Assembly: GCF_902712875.1 (NCBI RefSeq) | Contig: NZ_LR743509.1 | Span: forward strand, 682,001-746,000 | Source: Hyphomicrobium sp. ghe19 | GTDB taxonomy: Bacteria > Pseudomonadota > Alphaproteobacteria > Rhizobiales > Hyphomicrobiaceae | Direction of reading: 5' to 3' | Length of the DNA stretch: 64,000 nucleotides | Shown: positions 36,766 to 45,991 of the stretch, one piece after another | Layout: the number at the start of each line of letters is the position of its first letter | Position numbering within the stretch: position 1 is the stretch's first letter | Notes under the pieces: model-generated | Databases searched by the model: none | What the model saw: the letters and a program-made list of their open reading frames with translations, nothing else | Told to the model about the DNA's origin: nothing | Program-made: the position numbers and the translations under genes

Positions 36766-39432
36766 ATGAAGGCGTTAAGTTTATGTGTCGCCACGGCAAC
36801 GCTGGCGGTCCTTTCGGTATCTGAAGCTAAGGCGCAAGACGCTGGCGGCGCAGCCTCGCAACAACCAGCTGGTCAATCAGCACCAAGCGCGGGCGAGGCT
36901 CAGACGGGACAGAAGCTCCCCGAAGTTCAAGTGATCCAGCAGCAACAGAAGGCAACGGCAAAACCGAAGAAGTCCGCACAGAAACCAAAGAATCAACCGG
37001 TGCAGCAAGCTGGGCCGACGGCGCCTCAAATGGCAGAGCCGACAGCGTCCGAGGCAGGCGCCGCTCCGCAGGCTGTCTTTGCCTACCCCGCGCCTCCGTC
37101 AGATGTAAAAGTATCTCCGCTGTCAGGCAGCGAAGTGCCGATCGGAAAAATTCCTTACAGCGTAACGCCCCTTACGTCCGCCGCCTTCGATCGCGATCAT
37201 TCCGTCAATGTGCAGGATACGCTGAACAGCCGTGTTCCAGGCGTGGTCATAGACGACTTGCAAGGGAACGCCTTCCAGACCGGCGTCCAGTATCGCGGTT
37301 TCGAAGCGTCGCCCGTCAATGGACTGCCGCAGGGGCTTGCCGTCTATCAAAACGGTGTTCGCATCAACGAAGCGTTCGGCGATACCGTAAACTGGGATTT
37401 CATTCCAGCTAACGCGATCGCTGATCTTACCGTGATGAGCAGCAATCCGATCTTCGGCCTCAATGCGATCGGCGGCGCGATCAATCTCACGATGAAGGAC
37501 GGCTTCAATTTCCATGGCGCCGACATCGATACCCGCTTCGGATCGTTCGGACGTAAACAGGTGAGCGCCGAGGCCGGCATGCAGAGCGGCAACTGGGCCG
37601 CCTATGGCGCATTCGAAGCGATCAACGATGATGGGTTCCGCGATTTCTCCGGCGCTGAAGAGCGGCGCGGATATGCGGACCTTGGCGTCAAGGGAGATGG
37701 CGCCGAGTTTCACTTCAATTTCACCGGCGCGACAGGAGAAGTCGGCGTGACGGCAGCGGTGCCGGAAGAGCTATTGGATTTTGGCGGACGTTCGCGGACC
37801 TTCACGTCGCCGCAGATCACCGACAACGAGATGGAGATGTACTCCTTCAACGGCGTTGTTCAGGCGACCCCGACGCTATCGTTCTCCGGCGTGACCTACT
37901 ACCGGCATTTCAAGCAGAGCCACATCGACGGCAATATTTCAGAATTCGAACCCTGCGACGCCGGTCTGTGCACGGAGGACGGCGCTCCGCTATACGCGGT
38001 CGGCGCGATCGGGGTGCCCATCGACCCCTCGCAGTATGGCGTTCTAGGGTCGATCGATAAGACTGGTCAGAATGCAGACAGCTTTGGCGTCTCTCTGCAA
38101 GCGACAGAGAAGTCCCGGCTGCTCGGGCACAGAAACCAGTTCATCATCGGTTCGAGTTATGATCGCGGCCATGTCGCCTATCAAGCATCGAGCCAACTCG
38201 GTACATTCCTGCCGAAGTACGTCGTTGCCGGAACCGGTCCGACGCTTACGGGGGATCCGAATGCAGCTGATCCGGATCTCGACGGCTCCGAAGTTACGCC
38301 GCGGTCGCTGACCACACTCAATGACTACTTCGGCATCTATGCGCTCGATGCCTTCGACGTTACGGACCAGTTGACGGTCACGGTCGGCGGCCGGTTCAAC
38401 TATGCGCGCGTTCAAATCATCAACACCGGAGACCCTTCCCTCGACGTGTTGAACGGTGTCAACGAATATAACCGGTTCAACCCGTCCGCCGGGTTCACTT
38501 ATACGATCACGCCGACGATGTCGTTCTACGGCGGATATTCCGAGGCCAACCGCGCAGCGACCGCTTCAGAGATCGCCTGCTCGGATCCCGAAAATCCGTG
38601 CATCATCGAAAGCGCCCTCGCATCCGATCCGCCGTTGAAGCAAGTTGTCACGAGAACATGGGAGCTCGGCCTCCGCGGTCAGGACATTTCTTGGACCGGT
38701 CATGAGAGATGGGATTGGAGCATCGGCTGGTTCCGTGCCTTGAACGACGACGACATCATTCAGATCGCCGATTCACAACAGGGCCGCGGTTACTTCGCGA
38801 ATGCCGGCGTAACGCAACGGCAGGGCATAGATGCGGCCATTTCATACCGCAACGACCGCCTTTTTGCCTACGCAAGCTACAGCTACGTCGATGCTACGTT
38901 CCAATCGACGAACATCATCCCGTCCGAGAACAATCCCAAGGTCGAAACGGAATGCGAGGATTTCGGTATTCATCCCGACGATGACGACCAACTCTGCCTC
39001 AAGATCAGCCCTGGCAACCGTATGCCGGGCATCCCGCGGCACCGGTTCAAGGCGGGCTTTGATTACAAGCTCACACCGAAATGGATTTTCGGCGCCGACT
39101 TGATTGCAGCCAGCGACCAGATTTTCTACGGCGACGAAGGCAATCTGGATAAGCCGCTTGGCGGCTACGCCAAAGTTAATCTGCACTCATCCTACGACAT
39201 CACCAATCACATCCAAGTCTACGGCTTGGTTGAGAACCTGTTCGACCAGCAGTACGGAATTTACGGCACGTACTTCAATACCGGGCTGGCACAGACTGCG
39301 GGTCCTGGAGAAAGCGGAACCGGCGGACCAGATCCATCTCTGAAGGGCCTTGTCTACGATCCCAACAATGCGCGGACGATCACACCAGCAATTCCCTTCG
39401 CGGCATATGGCGGCTTGAAAGTGAAGTTCTAG
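36766..39432 (+). CDS. TonB-dependent outer-membrane receptor, probable lanthanide or lanthanophore uptake
   Basis: 888 residues: signal peptide (about 1-23), an unusually long Gln/Pro/Ala-rich N-terminal spacer (24-120), the plug domain (about 125-250, with VQDTLNSRVPGV, GLNAIGGAINL) and a beta-barrel ending in the C-terminal Phe (KVKF). The plug motif set fits siderophore-type receptors. Its divergent neighbour is lanM and a TonB-like gene is close, as in lanthanide uptake (lut-type) loci, so a lanthanide-chelate ligand is likely but inferred. An acidic extracellular segment near residue 500 reads DPDLDGSEV, reminiscent of an EF-loop start. Confidence 0.85.
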   Translation: MKALSLCVATATLAVLSVSEAKAQDAGGAASQQPAGQSAPSAGEAQTGQKLPEVQVIQQQQKATAKPKKSAQKPKNQPVQQAGPTAPQMAEPTASEAGAAPQAVFAYPAPPSDVKVSPLSGSEVPIGKIPYSVTPLTSAAFDRDHSVNVQDTLNSRVPGVVIDDLQGNAFQTGVQYRGFEASPVNGLPQGLAVYQNGVRINEAFGDTVNWDFIPANAIADLTVMSSNPIFGLNAIGGAINLTMKDGFNFHGADIDTRFGSFGRKQVSAEAGMQSGNWAAYGAFEAINDDGFRDFSGAEERRGYADLGVKGDGAEFHFNFTGATGEVGVTAAVPEELLDFGGRSRTFTSPQITDNEMEMYSFNGVVQATPTLSFSGVTYYRHFKQSHIDGNISEFEPCDAGLCTEDGAPLYAVGAIGVPIDPSQYGVLGSIDKTGQNADSFGVSLQATEKSRLLGHRNQFIIGSSYDRGHVAYQASSQLGTFLPKYVVAGTGPTLTGDPNAADPDLDGSEVTPRSLTTLNDYFGIYALDAFDVTDQLTVTVGGRFNYARVQIINTGDPSLDVLNGVNEYNRFNPSAGFTYTITPTMSFYGGYSEANRAATASEIACSDPENPCIIESALASDPPLKQVVTRTWELGLRGQDISWTGHERWDWSIGWFRALNDDDIIQIADSQQGRGYFANAGVTQRQGIDAAISYRNDRLFAYASYSYVDATFQSTNIIPSENNPKVETECEDFGIHPDDDDQLCLKISPGNRMPGIPRHRFKAGFDYKLTPKWIFGADLIAASDQIFYGDEGNLDKPLGGYAKVNLHSSYDITNHIQVYGLVENLFDQQYGIYGTYFNTGLAQTAGPGESGTGGPDPSLKGLVYDPNNARTITPAIPFAAYGGLKVKF

Positions 39433-39520
39433 TTTTGGGCGCCGAAGTACTTGCTTCGGAGAGCACCTTGGTCATCACTTCCTGTCAGTCGAGAACGATC
39501 CCGTCGCTCGATTGTGTGGT

Positions 39521-39561
39521 GAGAGCGGCGGCTCGCACAGAGCCGTCGCTCTCATTTTTTT
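39521..39561 (+). terminator. Rho-independent terminator after the TonB-dependent receptor
   Basis: GAGAGCGGCGGCTC (39521-39534) pairs with GAGCCGTCGCTCTC (39540-39553) over 14 positions (one G-T), loop of five, then A and TTTTTTT (39555-39561). It lies about 90 bases after the receptor stop. Confidence 0.88.
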
Positions 39562-39600
39562 ATTAGGCGACGTTTTCCAATCGGAGAGCGCGCCAGACGG

Positions 39601-40590
39601 TCATTTGATTTCAGGCTTCACTGTAACGCCCCAAGGCAAGCGTCCAACGGGGATGGACTTTTCAGCCTTCAGTGTTGCGACGTCGATGACGGTCACGTCG
39701 TTCGTCATGCCATTGGCAACGTAGAGCTTGGTTCCATCGGGTTTCAAAGCGAGATGCCATGGCCGTTGACCGACAAGAATATAGCTCTTGACCTCGTGCG
39801 TTGCCGCGTCAACGACGGCCACTCTGTTGGACGGCCCGAGCGCGACGAATGCCGTCTTGCCGTCAAACGTAAATCTGATTCCGATCGGCTGCATGAGTTC
39901 GGGCCGAATGCCGGGAACGTCGAACGCCAACTTCTTTTTGATCTCGAACGTCTTGGTATCGATGATCGCGACGGTGCCGCCAACTTCCGCTGAAACCCAG
40001 ACTTCGCCTCCGTCTTTTGTGAACGTCGCTTCTCTCGGTCGCGTATCGACGAGAATGTTTGCGAGCACTTGATTGGTCTTGGCATCGATGAAGTGTGCCA
40101 TGCTCGTCTGCTCGGACGTGTTGACGATCAACGCGTCGTCCGGAGAAACGGCCATCCCTTCGGGCTCCACGCCAACGGGCACTTCTGCAATCGCCAGGCC
40201 CGTGGCGCGATCCATGACGGTGACCAAGCCGTCGTCCTCATTCGCGACATAGATGCGATCGCCCTTGTGATTGACGTCCAGGAGCTCCGGATCCGGGCCA
40301 GAAGCAGCGTAGGACTTCACGACCTCCAACTTTTCCGTGTCGATGACGTCGAGCCTGTTGTCGTCGCCAACGCAAACGATGAGTTCTTTATAATCCGGCG
40401 TGATGACGATGCCGCGCGGTCGCTTCCCCGTCGGGATGCTCTTGATGATTTTCAGCGTATCACTGTCGATGACTGTTACCGTGTTGTCCTTCTCGTTGGA
40501 GACAAAAATCTTGTCCGCAAAGGCCGAGGGCGCGATGCCGAACATCAGTGAAGCGACCAGAAGCCGCGTCTGAAGTGTATTCATGTCCAT
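39601..40590 (-). CDS. PQQ-associated YVTN beta-propeller protein (cassette A)
   Basis: About 329 residues: signal peptide (ends AFA-D), then seven YVTN blades with repeated VSNEKDNTVTVID, YVANEDDGLVTVMD and YVANGMTNDVTVID units. It matches the beta-propeller family linked to PQQ-dependent alcohol catabolism (TIGR03866-like). The start at 40590 follows AGAGGA. It lies 22 bases after the binding-protein gene, as the last gene of cassette A. Very similar in order and sequence to the cassette B copy at 47983-48963. Probably periplasmic; role unknown. Confidence 0.9.
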   Translation of the reverse strand: MDMNTLQTRLLVASLMFGIAPSAFADKIFVSNEKDNTVTVIDSDTLKIIKSIPTGKRPRGIVITPDYKELIVCVGDDNRLDVIDTEKLEVVKSYAASGPDPELLDVNHKGDRIYVANEDDGLVTVMDRATGLAIAEVPVGVEPEGMAVSPDDALIVNTSEQTSMAHFIDAKTNQVLANILVDTRPREATFTKDGGEVWVSAEVGGTVAIIDTKTFEIKKKLAFDVPGIRPELMQPIGIRFTFDGKTAFVALGPSNRVAVVDAATHEVKSYILVGQRPWHLALKPDGTKLYVANGMTNDVTVIDVATLKAEKSIPVGRLPWGVTVKPEIK

Positions 40591-40612
40591 CGTTCCTCTG
40601 ATGTCTTTAGGC

Positions 40613-41827
40613 TCAGCCTTGCTGCTTGCACGCCGTTTCGGGCTCATCGACGCCAAGTGTGTCAGTCAGATACTTCTGGTGAAGAAACCCGTCCTGTGGC
40701 GACATCGACACAAGCGAACGCGGACCGCTTAGGATGATCGGCTGGCGCAATTGCCGATCCCACGTTCGGAACGACATGGCTTGACCTTTGAAGCCAGCCA
40801 CCTGAAAATCTTTCGACAGCAGATAGGCGCGCCAGCCTGTGGCATCGGTTTTCTGCGATCGCGTCACAGCCTCTCCGAAAATGCGAACTGCCAGCCACGC
40901 CATGTAGTCACGCTCGGTCATTTGCCGCTTCGTCATTGCCTTGAAGCGGTTCTGCAGTTGGATTCCGCCGTATTGCTCATAGGCTCGATGCCAGGCCACC
41001 GCGACGAGTCCATGCGTTCCGGCGACCGGCTTCGGGACCGACGTCCGCCACATCAGATAGTCCCCAAACGTTTCGTCATTATCGGCGACGAAGACGATGT
41101 CGTGCGGTGGCGGAGACTGGGTCAGCATAGGGATCTGAGTTTGAATTTGCTGATGGCCCGTCTCGGAGCGGCGGTTGCCCGGATCGAAAGTGATGGTCCG
41201 CTCTTCAACGATCGCGTTGCCGAATTTCTTGGCGGCGCGTTTCATCGCGTCGGCGTATTGAACGTCTTCCTTGGCCGCGCCTCGTAGGAGGAACCACAGC
41301 TTCCAACGCTTCCATGTCATGTATTGCGCCAACGCATCGGCGCGCATGGCCCAGCTCGGGGCAACATGAAAGACGTTGTGCCGGCAGTCCTTGCCGCGAA
41401 GCTCATCCTCGCTCGCGCGCGCGTTGATAATGATTGCGTCGCGCGCTTCAGGGAGATCGGCAACGCGGAGGAGATCGTCCGGCTCGAGATCGGCTACGAT
41501 CAGGTGCGTCTTTTGCAGAAGCTCTTTGGCAGCGGCGACGATGTCGCCCTCGTTGGGTGTGATCTTTTCATCGAAATGATAGGATTGTCCGAGAAAGCGC
41601 CCGGTTGCGAGGTTGTCCCCGACTCCGAGCCGGGCACCTTGAATGCCCTGATCGGTGATGACCGGCTCGACGAGGGAGATGGGCAGAGGCTCGGGATAAT
41701 TCCGGCCAAGATAGCCAATTTCTACCTGAAGTGTGGCCGGCGGCGAAGGGTTAGCTCCGGCCACAGACGTCAAAATGAACGGCAGCAGCCAAGGCAAACA
41801 TCGGATACGCATCTTCACAGGTTTCAC
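40613..41827 (-). CDS. PQQ-associated ABC-type substrate-binding protein (cassette A)
   Basis: 404 residues: signal peptide (about 1-25), then a type 1 periplasmic binding fold like the branched-chain amino-acid receptors. Recognisable segments are DQGIQGARLG, LIVADLEPDDLL, HVAPSWAMRADALAQY and VAGTHGLVAVAWHRAYE. It fits the TIGR03863-like family found with PQQ-dependent dehydrogenases. The usual ABC ATPase and permease are absent here and in cassette B, so it may act as a sensor or chaperone rather than in transport. It overlaps the upstream gene by four bases (ATGA). Confidence 0.88.
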   Translation of the reverse strand: MKPVKMRIRCLPWLLPFILTSVAGANPSPPATLQVEIGYLGRNYPEPLPISLVEPVITDQGIQGARLGVGDNLATGRFLGQSYHFDEKITPNEGDIVAAAKELLQKTHLIVADLEPDDLLRVADLPEARDAIIINARASEDELRGKDCRHNVFHVAPSWAMRADALAQYMTWKRWKLWFLLRGAAKEDVQYADAMKRAAKKFGNAIVEERTITFDPGNRRSETGHQQIQTQIPMLTQSPPPHDIVFVADNDETFGDYLMWRTSVPKPVAGTHGLVAVAWHRAYEQYGGIQLQNRFKAMTKRQMTERDYMAWLAVRIFGEAVTRSQKTDATGWRAYLLSKDFQVAGFKGQAMSFRTWDRQLRQPIILSGPRSLVSMSPQDGFLHQKYLTDTLGVDEPETACKQQG

Positions 41828-43632
41828 TGAGTCGTTTTTGCTTCGCTGCCTGACATTCCGGACCCCGATCCGGTCAAGAATTTCAACGCACCCATTGCGG
41901 CTTGATTGCTCGCGTCAGAAGCAATGTCGATGGCAGTTTTTCCCGCTGAGGATTTCTTTTTCGGATCTGCGCCCGAACGTAACAATAGGCCGATCATCGG
42001 CGCATTGTTCTGTGCCGCTGCGATCATCAAGGCCGTAACGCCATCAGCGGAAGCGGCATTAACATCAGCGCCTTTTTTAATGAGTTCCTCCGCGAGAGCG
42101 AGCGGCGTCGGACCGCGCGCAAGCTGGTTCAGCCGCTGCTGCGGCTGCAATTGCGTTGCGCAAACCATCAGCGGCGTGACCTTCTCCGGACCGCCAGCTA
42201 CGTTGACCTTGGCACCGGCATCCATCAGCGCCTTCGCGGCGAAGAAATTTCCATTAGAGAGAGCGACCTCCAGAGCTGTGTAGCCCTTCTCCGTGCCCTT
42301 CTCGATATCGGCGCCGTGTTTTGCCAAGAGCTCAATCGATGGCACGTGATTGACGTTGATGGCATGCTCGAGAGCCGTCATATCATCGCTATCCGTCGCG
42401 TCCGGCTTGGCACCAGCATCCAGCAAGACCTGCATGATGTCCGTTCTTCGGATACTCGCCGCGGCGCCCAGAGGTAACGCCCCAAGCTTATCGCGCTTGT
42501 TGGCGTCAGCACCCTTTTCGATGAGGAACTTCACACGTTCGGCGTCGGCGCCGACAACCGCGTTCATGAGTTCTGTGTTGACGTCGACGCCGTCCTTGAG
42601 CCATGCCTCCAATCGCTGTCGCGTGACGACCTGATCGGGCGATGCGTCGGCGCTGCGCTCTCTCGTTTTTTGAACGGTGAGGTAGCGTTGCTCGTAGGAT
42701 TGGCCTTGCTGCTCTTGAATGATGCCGCGGGATGGAAGAGTTCCCTCGACGATGCAGTTCGAGCATTTGACAAGCGGCACGCCGTAATCGGCGAGGATTT
42801 GAGCGATCTCGTCCTTGGCGTCTTCCATGGCCATGTCGATCTTGAGTTTCAGAACTACGTCCGTGTTTTGTACGCCCCAACCCAAGGAGAACTCGACAGG
42901 CGTCGTATCGACCATCATGTTGACGGGCTGGATGGTGAGCGGCTCGCCCTTTTTCTTCAGCCACCCCGCAAACGGGCCCCATACGGCGGCGATGTCGATC
43001 TTCTTGTCGACGACGCGCTGGACTTGCCGCCACGGCTGCTGCTCAGGTTCGAGATCGGCATCGACGCTGACGATCTGCAGATCGACGTTTTCCTTGATCC
43101 CATGCTCGGCGAGAACGTCGCGCATTGCGGAATGCTGGAAGACACCGACCTTGAGCTGATGGAGCATCGGATCTTCCATGCTTTTGATATCGATGCCGCT
43201 GTCCGAACGATATGCAAGAACATAGGTCGAGCGATACACGGGCATCGTCGTCAGAAGATTTGGATAATCGGTCGGCATGCCGAGGAGGATTTGGCATTCG
43301 TTATTGTCGAACGTCTCACGCGTGAGGCCGCGCTCGATGTAGGGCCGCCAGAAGAACGTGATGTCGACGCCAAGTTTATGTCCGACGGCTGCCGCGATCT
43401 TATTCTCGAAGCCCTCGCGCTTGTTGTCGGAGAGCGGCATGTTTCCGGGGTCGGCGCATGCGACGAGCCTGGTCAATTGCAATTTCTTCGCTTCTTCCTT
43501 CGCTGCCGATAGCTCTGCGGAAGTCAGCTGATCGAACGGCTTCGATTTTAGATATGTCAGGTCGCGCGACCACGCGGGAGTTGCCGCAATCGCGACTAAG
43601 GTACAGGAGAGAAAGAGCTTGAGGCCACGCAT
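41824..43632 (-). CDS. XoxJ/MxaJ-like binding protein fused to ankyrin repeats (cassette A)
   Basis: 602 residues. Signal peptide (1-22); type 2 binding fold (about 50-300) of the quinoprotein-dehydrogenase-associated family (TIGR03871-like), with ADPGNMPLSD, REGFENKIA, FFWRPYIERG and WGPFAGWLK; a KCSNC motif (about 287-291); then six to seven ankyrin repeats (about 345-590) with units such as LLDAGAKPD, LAKHGADIE, LMDAGAKVN, LIKKGADVN and LLRSGADPK. MxaJ and XoxJ normally end after the binding fold. Ankyrins are protein-interaction repeats and are uncommon in exported bacterial proteins. Lies directly after the XoxF gene of cassette A. Confidence 0.9.
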   Translation of the reverse strand: MRGLKLFLSCTLVAIAATPAWSRDLTYLKSKPFDQLTSAELSAAKEEAKKLQLTRLVACADPGNMPLSDNKREGFENKIAAAVGHKLGVDITFFWRPYIERGLTRETFDNNECQILLGMPTDYPNLLTTMPVYRSTYVLAYRSDSGIDIKSMEDPMLHQLKVGVFQHSAMRDVLAEHGIKENVDLQIVSVDADLEPEQQPWRQVQRVVDKKIDIAAVWGPFAGWLKKKGEPLTIQPVNMMVDTTPVEFSLGWGVQNTDVVLKLKIDMAMEDAKDEIAQILADYGVPLVKCSNCIVEGTLPSRGIIQEQQGQSYEQRYLTVQKTRERSADASPDQVVTRQRLEAWLKDGVDVNTELMNAVVGADAERVKFLIEKGADANKRDKLGALPLGAAASIRRTDIMQVLLDAGAKPDATDSDDMTALEHAINVNHVPSIELLAKHGADIEKGTEKGYTALEVALSNGNFFAAKALMDAGAKVNVAGGPEKVTPLMVCATQLQPQQRLNQLARGPTPLALAEELIKKGADVNAASADGVTALMIAAAQNNAPMIGLLLRSGADPKKKSSAGKTAIDIASDASNQAAMGALKFLTGSGSGMSGSEAKTTQ

Positions 43633-43691
43633 TATTTTTTGACCTTCGACTGTGGTTGATCCCAGCGGTCCGGCTATCGAGCAAACGGAAT

Positions 43692-43722
43692 GGCGCCCGG
43701 CCTCGCATGAGGTCCGGACGCC
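43692..43722 (-). other. Hairpin after the cassette A XoxF gene
   Basis: GGCGCCCGG (from 43692) pairs with CCGGACGCC (to 43722) with inner CTC/GAG and a four-base loop. No T-run follows, resembling the hairpin between mxaF and mxaJ. Confidence 0.55.
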
Positions 43723-43748
43723 TAGTTCCTGGCGGTTACGTCATGTCC

Positions 43749-45644
43749 TCACGGATAGACGCGGAACGTCGACAGCACGCCGCCCTGCGGGATCTTGTCG
43801 AGACCCGCGGCTTTCGCCATGGCCGTCGCACCGATCGCGCCGAACTTGTCGTCCATGTCTAGGCCTGCAGTGACCGGGATGCCGATCCAGCCACCGAGAC
43901 CCTGGAAGACGGAGATGTATTCCTTGCCGTCCACTTTGTAAGCGATCGGATTCCCGATGATGCCGGAAGCAAGCTTGCGTTCCCAGACAACCTTACCGGT
44001 GTTGCGATCGACGGCACGGAAGTGGCCGCTGTTCGAACCGTAGAACATCAGTCCGCCATCGGTGTTGAGCGTGCCGGACCAATTCGGATAGGGATCAGGA
44101 ATCTCCCAGTCCGCCGTACCCGTCACGATGTCGAACTTCTTGATCTTGCCGGTAATGCCGGGCTTCTCCGGATACATGTAGACGTTGGCGAAGACGTACA
44201 CGGTGCCCTGTTGGGTATGCGTGCGATCCTGCGGTTCGTCTTCCATGCACCAGTTGTTGGTCGGGCAATAGAACTTGTTCGGCTCTTTCGGATCGACCGA
44301 GCACGGCTGCTGATCCTTGCCGCCCATCGCTGACGGGCAAGCCTGGACGTTGCGATGACGCTCGAACGGTGAGTGCTCGTAGACCTTAATCGGACGGCCG
44401 GTCTTGAGGTCGACTTTCTCGGCCCAGTTCACGGTCACGAACTTGTTGGCGCGCAGCAGCGTGCCGTCGTCGCGATTGAGAACGTAGTTGAAGCCGTTGC
44501 GGTCGAAGTGAACGAGGACGTCCTGCTTCTTGCCATCGATATCGAGGTTGTCGACAAGGATGTTCTCGTTGACGCCGTCGTAGTCCCACTGATCGAACGG
44601 TGTCATCTGGTAGGCCCAGGCGACGGAGCCGTCTTCAACGTGGCGGGCGAAGATGGTCATCGACCACTTGTTGTCCCACTTGCCGTTGTTGCACTCTTCG
44701 TGAGTCTTGGCGCCGCAGCGATAGGACGGGCTCCAATGACCGGGGTTGCCTGTCGACCAGTAGACGAGCTTGCGTTTGGGATCGTAGCTGCCCCACGCCC
44801 AGTATGAGCCGCCGCCGATCTTCCATTCGCCGCCGTTCGTCGAAGGATAGCTCGAGACGCCGATATCGGAGCCGGCTGTGCCGTATTCCGGATGCGCCTT
44901 GTTCGTTTCGGGCGTCATGCAGACGTCTTTGTCGGGACCGTTCGAGTGGCACTTCCACACAACCTTGCCGGTCTTGATGTCGTATGCCGTCAATCGTCCG
45001 CGAGCTGCGAACTCGTCGCCGCCGAAGCCCGCGATAACGAGGTTCTCAGCGATCAATGTCGGGCCGGTGATCGTTTCGCCTTTTTCGGGATAAGCGTGTT
45101 TGACGACCCAGACTTCCTTGCCCGTCGTCGCATCGAGCGCGATCACGAATCCGTCGAGTGTATGATAGATGACTTTGCCATCCGCATAGTTGACGCCGCG
45201 ATGAACCGTATCGCAGCAGGCGCGCGGCACGGCGGTTTCGTCGCGGTCGGTCTTCTTGACGTAGTTCCAGACCTGGACGGGGTTGTCGGGATCGGTCAGG
45301 TCGAGAGCCTGCAGAATATTGCACTGTGCCATGTTCGGGCAGCCGGACGAGAAATACATCATCGGCTTGCCGTTATGGATGACGACAATCGGCTGACCTT
45401 CGTGGCCCCGCAGTGCACCGGTCGATTGCGACCACGCGAGCTGCAGTTTGTCGATGTTGCCGGTGTTGATATCGGCAAGTGGCGAGTGGCGGGTCAGCTG
45501 ATTATCGCGACCCGGCGCAGGCCATAGGTCCGGGTTTTTCGCCTCTTGTTCGATCTGCTCGTTGGCAAAGCTTGGCACTGCCGCGCCGCATAGGAGCGCC
45601 ACCGCAAGCCCGCCCGCCAACAGGAATGATTTCCTGAAGCTCAT
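43749..45644 (-). CDS. xoxF: XoxF-like lanthanide-type PQQ alcohol dehydrogenase (cassette A)
   Basis: About 631-residue precursor of the PQQ propeller family. Signal peptide ends SFA; vicinal disulfide motif is RACCDTVHRG; catalytic Asp354 is followed by Asp356 in QWDYDGVN, the second Asp being diagnostic for lanthanide-dependent enzymes. The C-terminal W-docking motifs are intact. The sequence differs clearly from XoxF5 (partial copy at the right edge) and contains an insertion with extra cysteines (YRCGAKTHEECNNGKWDNKW; CSVDP, FYCPTNNWCM). It may belong to the XoxF1 or XoxF3 clade; I cannot decide without alignment. The start at 45644 follows GAGAGG. Confidence 0.92.
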   Translation of the reverse strand: MSFRKSFLLAGGLAVALLCGAAVPSFANEQIEQEAKNPDLWPAPGRDNQLTRHSPLADINTGNIDKLQLAWSQSTGALRGHEGQPIVVIHNGKPMMYFSSGCPNMAQCNILQALDLTDPDNPVQVWNYVKKTDRDETAVPRACCDTVHRGVNYADGKVIYHTLDGFVIALDATTGKEVWVVKHAYPEKGETITGPTLIAENLVIAGFGGDEFAARGRLTAYDIKTGKVVWKCHSNGPDKDVCMTPETNKAHPEYGTAGSDIGVSSYPSTNGGEWKIGGGSYWAWGSYDPKRKLVYWSTGNPGHWSPSYRCGAKTHEECNNGKWDNKWSMTIFARHVEDGSVAWAYQMTPFDQWDYDGVNENILVDNLDIDGKKQDVLVHFDRNGFNYVLNRDDGTLLRANKFVTVNWAEKVDLKTGRPIKVYEHSPFERHRNVQACPSAMGGKDQQPCSVDPKEPNKFYCPTNNWCMEDEPQDRTHTQQGTVYVFANVYMYPEKPGITGKIKKFDIVTGTADWEIPDPYPNWSGTLNTDGGLMFYGSNSGHFRAVDRNTGKVVWERKLASGIIGNPIAYKVDGKEYISVFQGLGGWIGIPVTAGLDMDDKFGAIGATAMAKAAGLDKIPQGGVLSTFRVYP

Positions 45645-45991
45645 GGGTTTTCCTCTCCATCCGTTCGATGCATACGCGTGCCCTGCCCCACCGTCGTCTT
45701 TCGACGCCGGTTCGCTTCGATTTGCGGCCACACAAGCGCGAGCAATTTACGTTGCAACTTTTGGCGTCGGCCGACGGCGCAACCAGCGAGTTGGACTCGC
45801 AGCGTGACATCGCCCGACAAAAGTGCGGAGGATGGCGAGAGAACCTGGAGGACCGGGCTTTCACACCACCCCACCGCAAGCGTGGCATCGCGACACTAGG
45901 TGGCAGGAAATCACCTCACCACGGGAGGACTTCCCGATGTTTTTTGGCTGTCTTCCCATTGCAAACGGGATGCGAGCGGCGCGATCCGCTT
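45645..45991 (-). promoter_or_regulatory. Upstream region of cassette A with palindromic motif
   Basis: Roughly 345 bases between the response regulator stop and the cassette A XoxF start. It contains GGGAGGACTTCCC (45923-45935), one mismatch from GGGAA-N3-TTCCC, 279-291 bases upstream of the start codon, followed by a second inverted pair (TTCCCATTGCAAACGGGA at 45952-45969). Cassette B has a matching site at nearly the same distance. Confidence 0.55.

Noticed and set aside
42670..43512. A 280-codon plus-strand frame across the cassette A ankyrin fusion gene
   Set aside because: Antisense to a gene with clear domains; no independent ribosome site or domain.
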